From Burkholderia latens (GTDB taxonomy: Bacteria; Pseudomonadota; Gammaproteobacteria; Burkholderiales; Burkholderiaceae), in contig NZ_CP013435.1 of NCBI RefSeq assembly GCF_001718795.1, positions 2,852,001 through 2,916,000 on the forward strand: DNA of 64,000 bases, given 5' to 3'. Below the pieces are notes generated by a model, which was not told the DNA's origin, did no database searches, and was given only the letters and a program-made list of their open reading frames with translations. A program made the position numbers and the translations under genes. Shown here piece by piece: positions 9,989 to 18,143 of this stretch; position 1 is the stretch's first letter, and each line of letters starts with the position of its first letter.

Positions 9989-11512
9989 ATGGCATCCCAC
10001 GATTATCTGAAGAAAATCCTCACTGCGCGCGTCTACGACGTCGCGCTCGAGACGGAACTCGAACCCGCCCGCAATCTGTCGGCCCGGCTGCGCAACCCCG
10101 TTTACCTGAAGCGCGAGGACAACCAGCCGGTGTTCTCGTTCAAGCTGCGCGGCGCATACAACAAGATGGCGCACATTCCCGCCGACGCGCTCGCGCGCGG
10201 CGTGATCACGGCGTCGGCCGGCAACCACGCGCAGGGCGTCGCGTTCTCGGCGGCGCGGATGGGCAGCAAGGCCGTGATCGTCGTGCCCGTCACGACGCCG
10301 CAGGTGAAGGTCGACGCGGTGCGCGCGCACGGCGGCCCGAGCGTTGAGGTGATCCAGGCGGGCGAATCGTACAGCGATGCGTACGCGCACGCGGTGAAGG
10401 TGCAGGCCGAGCGCGACCTCACGTTCGTCCATCCGTTCGACGACCCGTACGTGATCGCCGGCCAGGGCACGATCGCGATGGAAATCCTGCGGCAGCACCA
10501 GGGCCCGATTCACGCGATCTTCGTGCCGATCGGCGGCGGCGGGCTCGCGGCCGGCGTAGCCGCTTACGTGAAGGCCGTGCGCCCCGAGATCAAGGTATTC
10601 GGCGTGCAGGCGGAGGATTCGTGCGCGATGGCGCAGTCGTTGCAGAAGGGCGAGCGCGTCGAGCTGCCCGAAGTGGGCCTGTTCGCGGACGGCACGGCCG
10701 TGAAGCTCGTCGGCGAGGAAACCTTCCGGCTCTGCAGCGAATTCCTCGACGGCGTCGTGACGGTCGACACCGACGCGCTTTGCGCGGCAATCAAGGACGT
10801 GTTCCAGGACACGCGCAGCGTGCTCGAACCGTCGGGCGCGCTCGCCGTCGCGGGCGCGAAACGCTATGCGGAACGCGAAGGAATCGAGAACCAGACGCTC
10901 GTTGCGGTCACGTCGGGCGCGAACATGAACTTCGACCGGATGCGGTTCGTCGCGGAACGGGCCGAAGTCGGCGAGGCGCGCGAAGCCGTGTTCGCGGTGA
11001 CGATCCCGGAGGAGCGCGGCAGCTTCAAGCGCTTCTGCACGCTCGTCGGCGACCGCAACGTGACCGAGTTCAACTACCGGATCGCGGATGAAAAGTCCGC
11101 GCACATCTTCGTCGGCGTGCAGATCAAACGGCGCGGCGAATCGGCGGAGATCGCCGCGAATTTCGAATCGCACGGCTTCAAGACCGTCGACCTCACGCAT
11201 GACGAGCTGTCGAAGGAACACATCCGCTACATGGTGGGCGGCCGTTCGCCGCTCGCGCTCGACGAACGCCTGTTCCGCTTCGAATTCCCGGAGCGGCCGG
11301 GCGCGCTGATGAAGTTCCTGTCGTCGATGGCGCCGGACTGGAACATCAGCCTGTTCCACTATCGCAACCAGGGCGCGGACTACAGCTCGATCCTCGTCGG
11401 ACTGCAGGTGCCGCAGGCCGATCATGCCGAGTTCGAACGCTTCCTCGCGGCGCTCGGTTATCCGTATGTCGAAGAGAGTGCCAATCCGGCTTATCGCCTC
11501 TTCCTGTCGTAA
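9989..11512 (+). CDS. ilvA: Threonine ammonia-lyase, biosynthetic (threonine dehydratase)
   Basis: The 507-residue product has the length of long biosynthetic IlvA. The PLP lysine is K52 in FSFKLRGAYNKM, followed by SAGNHAQGVA and the glycine-rich phosphate loop PIGGGGLAAG. The C-terminal third (about 330-507) holds two ACT-like regulatory domains, with VTIPEERGSFKRFC and FEFPERPGALMKFL at their starts. These bind isoleucine and valine in the characterised enzymes. The reaction is threonine to 2-oxobutanoate plus ammonia, the first step to isoleucine. The enamine it releases is a known substrate of RidA, a member of which is encoded about 1 kb away. The start MASHDYLKK was chosen because upstream codons lack family similarity. 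Confidence 0.97.
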   Translation: MASHDYLKKILTARVYDVALETELEPARNLSARLRNPVYLKREDNQPVFSFKLRGAYNKMAHIPADALARGVITASAGNHAQGVAFSAARMGSKAVIVVPVTTPQVKVDAVRAHGGPSVEVIQAGESYSDAYAHAVKVQAERDLTFVHPFDDPYVIAGQGTIAMEILRQHQGPIHAIFVPIGGGGLAAGVAAYVKAVRPEIKVFGVQAEDSCAMAQSLQKGERVELPEVGLFADGTAVKLVGEETFRLCSEFLDGVVTVDTDALCAAIKDVFQDTRSVLEPSGALAVAGAKRYAEREGIENQTLVAVTSGANMNFDRMRFVAERAEVGEAREAVFAVTIPEERGSFKRFCTLVGDRNVTEFNYRIADEKSAHIFVGVQIKRRGESAEIAANFESHGFKTVDLTHDELSKEHIRYMVGGRSPLALDERLFRFEFPERPGALMKFLSSMAPDWNISLFHYRNQGADYSSILVGLQVPQADHAEFERFLAALGYPYVEESANPAYRLFLS

Positions 11513-11524
11513 AGGCTTCGTCCC

Positions 11525-12355
11525 ATGAACCCCGAACAATCCCCGCTCGGCAAGGCTACCGTCTACGCGGCGCAGTACGATGCATCGCTGCTGTTCCCGA
11601 TCCCGCGCGCCGGCGCGCGCGAGCAGCTCGGCATCACGTCGGCGCTGCCGTTCTTCGGCACCGACATCTGGAACGCTTACGAGCTGTCGTGGCTCAACGC
11701 GCGCGGCAAGCCGCAGCTCGCGATCGCGACGTTCTACGTGCCGGCCGAATCGCCGAACATCGTCGAATCGAAGTCGTTCAAGCTGTATCTCGGCTCGTTC
11801 GCGCAATCGAAGTTCGACTCGGTCGACGCGGTGCGCGACGTGCTCAAGCGCGACGTGTCGGCCGCGTGCGGCGCAAGCGTGTCGGTGCAGCTCGTGTCGC
11901 CGCACGATTTCGGCAAGCTCGAGATGGAAGAGCTCGACGGGCTGTCGCTCGACCGGCTCGATCTCGACACCGACGTGTACGAACCGGATCCTTCGCTGCT
12001 GTCGGCCGCGGACGCCGAGGACGAAGCGCCGGTCGAGGAAACGCTCGTGTCCGACCTGCTGCGCTCGAACTGCCCGGTCACCGGCCAGCCGGACTGGGGC
12101 AGCGTGCAGATCCATTACGTCGGCCCGCAAATCGATCACGCGGGGCTGCTGCGCTACATCATCTCGTTCCGCAATCACACGGGCTTTCACGAGCAGTGCG
12201 TCGAACGAATCTTCCTCGACATCCTGCATGCGTGCAAACCGGTGAAGCTCGCGGTGTATGCGCGGTATACACGCCGCGGCGGGCTCGACATCAATCCGTT
12301 CCGGACCAATTACAACCAGCCGATGCCGGATAATGCGCGGACTGCGCGGCAGTGA
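11525..12355 (+). CDS. queF: QueF, NADPH-dependent 7-cyano-7-deazaguanine reductase
   Basis: The 276-residue product is the longer two-domain (YqfB/E. coli-like) QueF form. It has the QueF motif [12 protein letters not shown] near residues 79-90 and the catalytic cysteine in [12 protein letters not shown] near residue 183. The C-terminal part has the conserved stretch [16 protein letters not shown]. The enzyme reduces preQ0 to preQ1 for queuosine in tRNA. The gene starts 12 bp after ilvA, so the two are probably transcribed together, although no functional link is known. A strong terminator follows at 12442-12483. Confidence 0.97.
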   Translation: MNPEQSPLGKATVYAAQYDASLLFPIPRAGAREQLGITSALPFFGTDIWNAYELSWLNARGKPQLAIATFYVPAESPNIVESKSFKLYLGSFAQSKFDSVDAVRDVLKRDVSAACGASVSVQLVSPHDFGKLEMEELDGLSLDRLDLDTDVYEPDPSLLSAADAEDEAPVEETLVSDLLRSNCPVTGQPDWGSVQIHYVGPQIDHAGLLRYIISFRNHTGFHEQCVERIFLDILHACKPVKLAVYARYTRRGGLDINPFRTNYNQPMPDNARTARQ

Positions 12356-12441
12356 ATGAACGCAGGCCGGCAGGCATTTTGACCTGCCGCCCTTCACCTG
12401 CCCGCGCATCTCCGGTCGGTCGCGCCTCAACGCCGCCATAA

Positions 12442-12483
12442 CGCAAAGAGGCCGACGCACGCGAATGCGCCGGCCTCTTTGCA
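12442..12483. terminator. Bidirectional terminator between queF and the RidA gene
   Basis: The arms GCAAAGAGGCCG and CGGCCTCTTTGC form a 12-bp stem around a loop of about 18 bases. The A/T-rich ends let it act in both directions, between convergent queF (plus) and the RidA-family gene (minus). Confidence 0.85.
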
Positions 12484-12501
12484 ATGCAAACCCTCGCCGC
12501 G

Positions 12502-12888
12502 TTACTTCACCGGCGGCTTGTACGCGATGCAATCCACCTCGACCTTGCAGTCGATAACCATGCTCGACTGCACGCACGCGCGTGCCGGCGGGTGTTCGCC
12601 GAAGTACGAAATGAACACCTTGTTGAACGACGCAAAATCGCGCGCGTCGTCGAGCCACACGCCGCAGCGCACGACGTGTTCGAGCCCGTAGCCGGCCTCC
12701 TTCAGGATCGCGATCACGTTTTCGATCGCCTGCTTCGACTGCGTGACGATCCCGCCTTCGACGACCTCGCCGTTCACCATCGGCGTCTGCCCCGACACGT
12801 ACAGCCAGCCGTCGGCCTCGACCGCGCGCGCAAACGGCATTACCTGACCGCCGGTGCCCTTCGCTTCGCCCACGCCATATCGCTTCAT
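12502..12888 (-). CDS. RidA-family reactive imine/enamine deaminase
   Basis: The 128-residue product starts at the ATG at 12888 (MKRYGVGEAKGTGGQVMPFA), which has GGAGTG upstream. It shows the RidA/YjgF core: LYVSGQTPM, the helix QSKQAIENVIAILKEAGYGL, and the substrate-binding arginine in RACVQSSMVI. RidA proteins hydrolyse 2-aminoacrylate and related imines released by PLP-dependent deaminases. It lies 80 bp downstream of the N-acyl-D-amino-acid deacylase on the same strand and near a D-amino-acid deaminase, so it most likely protects that pathway. Not every RidA subgroup keeps the activity, so the exact substrate is inference. Confidence 0.9.
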   Translation of the reverse strand: MKRYGVGEAKGTGGQVMPFARAVEADGWLYVSGQTPMVNGEVVEGGIVTQSKQAIENVIAILKEAGYGLEHVVRCGVWLDDARDFASFNKVFISYFGEHPPARACVQSSMVIDCKVEVDCIAYKPPVK

Positions 12889-12968
12889 CGTTTTCACTCC
12901 TGTTTCAGTTCCGTTGCGAATGCGTGCGCCGAACGCGGCGCACGCGGAATATCGAAATGCGCCCGCGT

Positions 12969-14450
12969 TCAGAACGCGGCGTCGCCGCTCGCCGGCACGC
13001 GTTCGCCGCGCGCGATGAATCCGCCCGCGCGCTCGCCGGTCGCCCGCCCGTTCTCGTAGGTCAGCACGCCGTTCACCCACACCGCATCGATCCCGTGCGC
13101 AGGCTGCTGCGGCTTCTCGAACGTGGCCGCATCGAGCACGCGCGCCGGATCGAACAGCACGAGATCCGCGTGATAACCGACGTGCACTTCGCCGCGCTTC
13201 GCGATCCCGTAGCGGCGCGCGGACAGCGACGTCATCTTGCGAATCGCTTCCTCGAGCGGCAGCAGGTTCGTGTCGCGCACGTAATGGCCGAGCACGCGCG
13301 GAAACGCGCCCCACAGCCGCGGATGCGGCAGCGGATCGTTCGGCAGCCCGTCCGAGCCGACCATCGTCGCCGGGTGCGACAGGATCCGGCGCACATCGTC
13401 CTCGGACATGTTGTGGTACACGGCGCCGGCCGGACGAATCCGCTGCGCGGCCTCCTGCTCGGTCACGCCCCAATCGGCGGCAATCGCCTTCAGCAGCTTG
13501 CCGGCGACTTCCGGATGCGGCTCCGACCACGTGATCGTGATGTCGATGTCGCCGGTCACCTGCTTCAGGTCGAGCGTCGACGAGCTGCGGCTGTATGGAT
13601 AGCAATCGCAGCCGACCGGCTGGTAGCGGCGCGCACGTTCGAGCGACGCGAGCACCTCGGTGCTGCGCCCCCAGTTCGACGGGCCCGCGCACTTCAGGTG
13701 CGAGATCACGACCGGCACCTTCGCGTGACGGCCGACGCGGTACGCTTCGTCCATCGCGTCGAGGATCGCGTCGAACTCGGTGCGCATGTGCGTCGTGTAC
13801 AGCGCACCGGCATTCGCAAGCGGCTCGGCAAGCGCCATCACCTCCTCGGCCGGCGCCGCGAACGCGGAACCGTACGCAAGGCCCGATGACAGGCCGAGCG
13901 CGCCATTGGCGAGCGCCTCCTCGAGCTGCGTGCGCATCCCGGCGATCTCGCCGTCGGTCGCCGCGCGGTCGAGGCGGTCCATCTGGTTGTTGCGCAGCGC
14001 GGTGTGGCCGACGAGTGCCGCGACGTTCACGGCCGGGTGCGCGCCGTTGACGGCCTCGACATAGGCGGCGAAAGTCGGGTAGCGAAACGCGTCGCGATCG
14101 CCGAGCAGGTTCATCGGGTCGGGCGGGTCGCCGTCCAGCGTCACCGGCGACGCGCTGATCCCGCAGTTGCCGACGATCACGGTCGTCACGCCTTGCGAGA
14201 TCTTCGGCAGCATCTGCGGCGCGCGGATCACGTGGGTGTCGTCGTGCGTGTGCACGTCGACGAAACCCGGCGCGAGCGCGCGGCCGTTCGCATCGACGAC
14301 GGCCTCCGCAAGCCAGTTCGACAGGTTGCCGATCGCGGCGATGAAGCCGTTGCGGATCGCGACGTCGCGCGTGACCGGCGGTGCGCCGGTGCCGTCGTAC
14401 AGCTGCGCGCCGACGATCAGCGTATCGGCGGCTTCGGGATGCGAATGCAT
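12969..14450 (-). CDS. N-acyl-D-amino-acid deacylase (D-aminoacylase family)
   Basis: The 493-residue product is an amidohydrolase-fold protein of the D-aminoacylase type. It has the metal-binding motif GFVDVHTHDDTHV near residues 60-72, the family stretch VGNCGISASP, LGLSSGLAYG, VVISHLKCAG, and a C-terminal TYENGRATGERAGGFIARG. Family members remove the acyl group from N-acyl-D-amino acids using zinc. The ATG at 14450 has a GGAG site, and the gene begins just 2 bp after the RpiR regulator stop codon, so the two share a message. Neighbouring RidA and deaminase genes suggest use of D-amino acids as nutrients. The preferred side chain cannot be told from sequence. Confidence 0.92.
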   Translation of the reverse strand: MHSHPEAADTLIVGAQLYDGTGAPPVTRDVAIRNGFIAAIGNLSNWLAEAVVDANGRALAPGFVDVHTHDDTHVIRAPQMLPKISQGVTTVIVGNCGISASPVTLDGDPPDPMNLLGDRDAFRYPTFAAYVEAVNGAHPAVNVAALVGHTALRNNQMDRLDRAATDGEIAGMRTQLEEALANGALGLSSGLAYGSAFAAPAEEVMALAEPLANAGALYTTHMRTEFDAILDAMDEAYRVGRHAKVPVVISHLKCAGPSNWGRSTEVLASLERARRYQPVGCDCYPYSRSSSTLDLKQVTGDIDITITWSEPHPEVAGKLLKAIAADWGVTEQEAAQRIRPAGAVYHNMSEDDVRRILSHPATMVGSDGLPNDPLPHPRLWGAFPRVLGHYVRDTNLLPLEEAIRKMTSLSARRYGIAKRGEVHVGYHADLVLFDPARVLDAATFEKPQQPAHGIDAVWVNGVLTYENGRATGERAGGFIARGERVPASGDAAF

Positions 14451-14452
14451 GG

Positions 14453-15391
14453 TCAGTCTCCTACCGGTTGACGGTCTCCGCCGCCGCGGTGCGCATCGAG
14501 CGCGTGCTTGATGCGGCGCAGCGATTCCCGGCCCGCATCCCCGAGCCGCAACGCGACCCCGGTGACGAGCACGTCGATCGCCATCATCATCGCGTAGCGC
14601 GATGTCGAAGGCTTGTAAATGAAATCGGTTTCGAACGCGACGACCGGAATCAGGTGATCGGCGAGCGCCGCAAGCGGCGACGCCGGCGCCGTGATCGCGA
14701 TCAGCGTCGCGCCATAACGCTTCGCGACGCGGCAACTTTCGAGCAACTCGGGCACGCGCCCGCTCACCGACAGCGCGACGACCACGGCGTCGCGCGACAG
14801 CGTCGCCGACACCATTCGCTGCAACAGGCTGTCCTGATAGGTCGCGACCGGTCGGCCAAAGCGCACGAGCCGGAAGCGCAGTTCGTCGGCGAGCGCGGTC
14901 GAGCCGCCGCCCTGCCCGTACACATAAATCATCTTCGCGCCGGCAAGCAGGTCGGCGGCCGCGTCGAACGACGTATTGCGCAGCAACTGGTGGTTGTGCG
15001 CGAGCGCGACGCGGATCTCGTCGTAGACGACCGATGCGGCATTTGCATCTTCGCCGGGATGCTCGCCGGAAGGCGCGAGAAAGCGCTGCCCGACGGCCGC
15101 TGCCTGCGCAACGAGCACCTTCAGTTCTCGCACGTCGCGGCAGCCGACGGCCTTCGCGAATCGCGTGACCGTCGCGACGCTGACTTCCGCGTCGCGCGCG
15201 AGCGCGCCGATGCTCGCATGCGCGGCGCGCGCGAGATCGGCGAGGATGAACGCTGCGACCTTGCGTTCGGCTTCACGCAGCTCTGGCGCGCATTCGGCGA
15301 TCCGCGCAACGATATCGAGGACCGGCGCGGCGAACGGCGCGGACGGCGGGTCGGCTGCAAATGCAGCGGACGGAGTCACGGGCGTATTCAT
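14453..15391 (-). CDS. RpiR-family transcriptional regulator (HTH plus SIS domain)
   Basis: The 312-residue product has an N-terminal HTH of RpiR type (about residues 28-105; helix stretch IGALARDAEVSVATVTRFAK) and a C-terminal SIS domain (about 150-290; IYVYGQGGGSTALADELRFR and VALSVSGRVPELLESCR). SIS domains of this family usually bind phosphosugars, but members next to D-amino-acid genes are known. It is divergent from the PLP deaminase and co-directional with the deacylase, so it most likely controls both. A perfect palindrome in the shared promoter region (15415-15433) is a good candidate operator. Whether it activates or represses is not evident. Confidence 0.92.
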   Translation of the reverse strand: MNTPVTPSAAFAADPPSAPFAAPVLDIVARIAECAPELREAERKVAAFILADLARAAHASIGALARDAEVSVATVTRFAKAVGCRDVRELKVLVAQAAAVGQRFLAPSGEHPGEDANAASVVYDEIRVALAHNHQLLRNTSFDAAADLLAGAKMIYVYGQGGGSTALADELRFRLVRFGRPVATYQDSLLQRMVSATLSRDAVVVALSVSGRVPELLESCRVAKRYGATLIAITAPASPLAALADHLIPVVAFETDFIYKPSTSRYAMMMAIDVLVTGVALRLGDAGRESLRRIKHALDAHRGGGDRQPVGD

Positions 15392-15414
15392 CTGAGAAAA
15401 AGGACGCGAAGCTC

Positions 15415-15433
15415 GATGTTACTAAATAACATC
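15415..15433. promoter_or_regulatory. Perfect palindrome, candidate RpiR operator
   Basis: GATGTTA (15415-15421) and TAACATC (15427-15433) are exact inverted repeats around CTAAA. The site lies 24 bp upstream of the RpiR start and about 78 bp upstream of the deaminase start, within an AT-rich patch. Position and symmetry suggest a dimeric regulator site; binding by RpiR is inference. Confidence 0.6.
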
Positions 15434-15510
15434 ACCGCGCCGATGCTACTTTCTGTACCATCTGCGTGTCAACTTCAGTGCAATGCATCGTGATGATGGA
15501 GCGGGATGAG

Positions 15511-16791
15511 ATGAAAGTTACAAACTATCAAGAACCGACAATCAATCCGTTGGGCAAGGGTCTCGGCAACGTGCCGAGCGCGAGCGTGCCGCTCGACGAC
15601 GCGGGCCGGCTCGAGTGGAACCTGCTCGCGGAAGACGTAAGCCTGCCGGCCGCCGTCCTGTACGCGGATCGCATCGAACACAATCTGAACTGGATGCAGG
15701 CGTTCGTCCAGCAGTACGGCGCGCAATTCGCGCCGCACGGCAAGACGACGATGGCGCCGCAACTGTTCCGCCGCCAGCTCGCGGCAGGCGCGTGGGGCAT
15801 CACGCTCGCGACCGCGCATCAGACGCAGGCCGCGTATCACGGCGGCGTGCGGCGCGTGCTGCTCGCGAACGAGCTGGTCGGCCGCCAGAACATGACGATC
15901 ATCGCCGGGCTGCTGTCCGATCCCGATTTCGAGTTCTTCTGCCTCGTCGATTCGGCCGACAGCGTCGACCAGCTCGGCCGCTTCTTCGGCGACGCGAACA
16001 AGACGTTGAACGTGCTGATCGAGCTCGGCGTGCCGGGCGGCCGCGCGGGCGTGCGCGACGCCGCGCAGCGTGAGGCCGTGCTGGGCGCGATCGCTCGCTA
16101 TCCCGGCACGCTGAAGCTCGCGGGCATCGAACTTTACGAAGGCGTGCTGAAGGAGGAAGGCGAAATCCGCGCGTTCCTGCAGGATGCCGTCGCGTTCACG
16201 CGCGAGCTGGCGGAAGCCGGCCGGTTCGCGCGCACGCCGGCGATTCTGTCGGGTGCCGGGTCGGCGTGGTACGACGTGGTCGCGGAAGAATTCGCGAAGG
16301 CGTCCGATGCGGGTTTCGCGGAAGTCGTGCTGCGTCCGGGCTGCTACCTGACGCACGACGTCGGCATCTACAAGAAAGCGCAGACGGACGTGTTTGCGCG
16401 CAACCCGATCGCGCGCCGGATGGGCGAAGGGCTGCTGCCGGCGCTGCAGCTGTGGGCGTACGTGCAATCCGTGCCGGAAGCCGACCGCGCGATCATCGCG
16501 CTCGGCAAGCGCGACGCGGCGTTCGACGCAGGCTTGCCCGAGCCGGCGCGCCACTTCCGGCCGGGCCGCGACAGCGCGCCGCGCGACGTCGCCGCGAGCG
16601 AGGGCTGGGCAGTCACCGGGATGATGGACCAGCACGCGTACCTGAAGATTCCGCCCGGCGCCGACGTGAAGGTCGGCGACATGGTTGCGTTCGACATCTC
16701 GCACCCGTGCCTGACGTTCGACAAGTGGCGCCAGCTGCTCGTCCTCGATCCGCAGTTCCGCGTGACGGAAGTCGTCGAAACGTTCTTCTGA
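15511..16791 (+). CDS. PLP-dependent D-amino-acid deaminase (DSD1 / D-threo-3-hydroxyaspartate dehydratase-like)
   Basis: The 426-residue product has a type III PLP fold (alanine racemase N-terminal domain). The PLP lysine is probably K78 in [13 protein letters not shown]. The C-terminus holds the metal-binding pair in [10 protein letters not shown], as in D-serine dehydratases of the DSD1 family. Such enzymes convert D-serine, D-threonine or D-hydroxyaspartate to 2-oxo acids and ammonia. The start MKVTNYQEP was chosen because GGAGCGGGATGAG precedes it; an ATG 30-45 bp upstream lacks a good site. It is divergent from the RpiR regulator. With the deacylase and RidA it makes a complete route from N-acyl-D-amino acids to 2-oxo acids. 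Confidence 0.88.
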   Translation: MKVTNYQEPTINPLGKGLGNVPSASVPLDDAGRLEWNLLAEDVSLPAAVLYADRIEHNLNWMQAFVQQYGAQFAPHGKTTMAPQLFRRQLAAGAWGITLATAHQTQAAYHGGVRRVLLANELVGRQNMTIIAGLLSDPDFEFFCLVDSADSVDQLGRFFGDANKTLNVLIELGVPGGRAGVRDAAQREAVLGAIARYPGTLKLAGIELYEGVLKEEGEIRAFLQDAVAFTRELAEAGRFARTPAILSGAGSAWYDVVAEEFAKASDAGFAEVVLRPGCYLTHDVGIYKKAQTDVFARNPIARRMGEGLLPALQLWAYVQSVPEADRAIIALGKRDAAFDAGLPEPARHFRPGRDSAPRDVAASEGWAVTGMMDQHAYLKIPPGADVKVGDMVAFDISHPCLTFDKWRQLLVLDPQFRVTEVVETFF

Positions 16792-16963
16792 CGCATCGCA
16801 CGCGCCGCGTGAGCGCTCCGCCGTCGCGCGGGGCGTTCGTCACGCGCGCTTCAATCTGCCGGAGTACACTGCGCTTTCGTCCTCGGTGCCGCTTCGCCGC
16901 CGTTGCTCCAGCCTGCCGCACACGGCGCGAACGGACCCTCAACGCTGTTCAATGGAGAAAGCC

Positions 16964-17545
16964 ATGGCCGCGAAGAAGATCCTGTTCCTGACCGGTGATT
17001 TCGCCGAAGACTATGAAACGATGGTGCCGTTCCAGGCACTGCAGGCGGTCGGCCACCACGTCGACGCGGTCTGCCCGGGCAAGCGCGCGGGCGACAAGGT
17101 CAAGACCGCGATCCACGATTTCGAAGGCGACCAGACCTACACCGAAAAACCGGGTCACAACTTCACGCTGAACGCGACGTTCGACGACGTCGATGCGTCG
17201 GGCTACGACGCGCTCGCGATCGCGGGCGGCCGCGCGCCCGAATACCTGCGCCTCGACCCGAAGGTAATCTCGCTGGTGCGCGCGTTCGCGGAAGCCGGCA
17301 AGCCGATTGCCGCGATCTGCCACGCGGCGCAACTGCTCGCGGCCGCCGACGTGATCCGCGGCAAACGCATCTCGGCCTACCCGGCCTGCGCACCCGAGGT
17401 GAAGCTCGCCGGCGGCGAATATGCGGACATCCCGGTCGACGCGGCCGTCACCGACGCGCCGTTCGTCACCGCGCCCGCATGGCCCGCGCATCCGGCATGG
17501 CTCGCGCAGTTCCTCGCGCTGCTCGGTACGCGCATCGAGCTTTGA
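16964..17545 (+). CDS. DJ-1/PfpI family protein
   Basis: The 193-residue product starts at [18 protein letters not shown] (ATG 16964, GGAGA site). It has the DJ-1 superfamily nucleophile elbow [10 protein letters not shown] with the reactive cysteine at C119 and H120 beside it. An acidic residue near position 15-18 (AEDYE) matches the glutamate that tunes the cysteine. Members act as intracellular peptidases, glyoxalase III-type or protein and DNA deglycases, or chaperones; the sequence does not separate these. It is a single gene between the D-amino-acid module and marR, with no clear operon partner. Confidence 0.88.
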   Translation: MAAKKILFLTGDFAEDYETMVPFQALQAVGHHVDAVCPGKRAGDKVKTAIHDFEGDQTYTEKPGHNFTLNATFDDVDASGYDALAIAGGRAPEYLRLDPKVISLVRAFAEAGKPIAAICHAAQLLAAADVIRGKRISAYPACAPEVKLAGGEYADIPVDAAVTDAPFVTAPAWPAHPAWLAQFLALLGTRIEL

Positions 17546-17638
17546 ACGGCGCCGGCGTGAATTGAAATAATGCGAAGTAAGCGAAACGCCGACAGGTGCA
17601 GGGGCGTACGCGCACTGCGCGTCGCCGGTTGAGCGCGG

Positions 17639-17659
17639 CCGACGGGTGCGCCCCGTCGG
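17639..17659 (-). terminator. Weak stem-loop downstream of the MarR gene
   Basis: CCGACGGG (17639-17646) and CCCGTCGG (17652-17659) form an 8-bp stem with a 5-base loop, 11 bp past the marR-family stop codon. No run of T follows, so it is at best a partial or Rho-assisted stop site. Confidence 0.4.
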
Positions 17660-17670
17660 GCCCCGCTGCT

Positions 17671-18117
17671 TCAGTGCGGCGCCGGGGGCGAGCCGACGTC
17701 GGCGATCCGCGACTCCAGCATCGCGAGCGCGCCCGACAGCGCGGTCAGCACGTCATCCGGCAATTGCGCCATCGTCTGTTCGATGAACGCCTTGCGGCGC
17801 GGCAGACACGCGTCGAACGCGGCGCGGCCTTCGGCGGTCAGCGTGACGTTGGTCACGCGGTTGTCGCGCGCATCGGACGCGCGCTCGATCCAGCCGAGCG
17901 CGTCGAGCGACTTCAACTGGCGCGTGAGCGCGCCCGGATCGATGCGCAGCACCTCGACGAGCTTCTTCTGCGACGAATGCCCGCCCATCGTGTGCAGTGC
18001 GACCATGATCCGCCAACGCGGCATCGGCTGTCCGACGTGCGTCTCAAATGCGGTCATGAACGCGCGATACGTGCGTCCGAATTGCTGCAAGATCGCGACG
18101 CGGTCCTGTTCTTCCAT
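17671..18117 (-). CDS. MarR-family transcriptional regulator
   Basis: The 148-residue product is a typical MarR-size winged-helix protein. The recognition region is SSQKKLVEVLRIDPGALTRQLKSLDALGWI (about residues 48-77), followed by the wing ERASDARDNRVTNVTLTAEGRAAF with its conserved DxRxxxxxLT-type pattern. It lies 26 bp downstream of the EmrB/QacA-type efflux gene on the same strand, so it is probably co-transcribed and may repress that pump in response to a phenolic or drug ligand. Autoregulation would act at the promoter in front of the pump, where short inverted repeats are seen at 19745-19769. Confidence 0.92.
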   Translation of the reverse strand: MEEQDRVAILQQFGRTYRAFMTAFETHVGQPMPRWRIMVALHTMGGHSSQKKLVEVLRIDPGALTRQLKSLDALGWIERASDARDNRVTNVTLTAEGRAAFDACLPRRKAFIEQTMAQLPDDVLTALSGALAMLESRIADVGSPPAPH

Positions 18118-18143
18118 GCGCTCAGTTCTGTTCGTTCAATCGG

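Noticed and set aside
9944..12658. 904-codon minus-strand frame opposite ilvA and queF
   Set aside because: Antisense shadow; ilvA and queF motifs on the plus strand are unambiguous.
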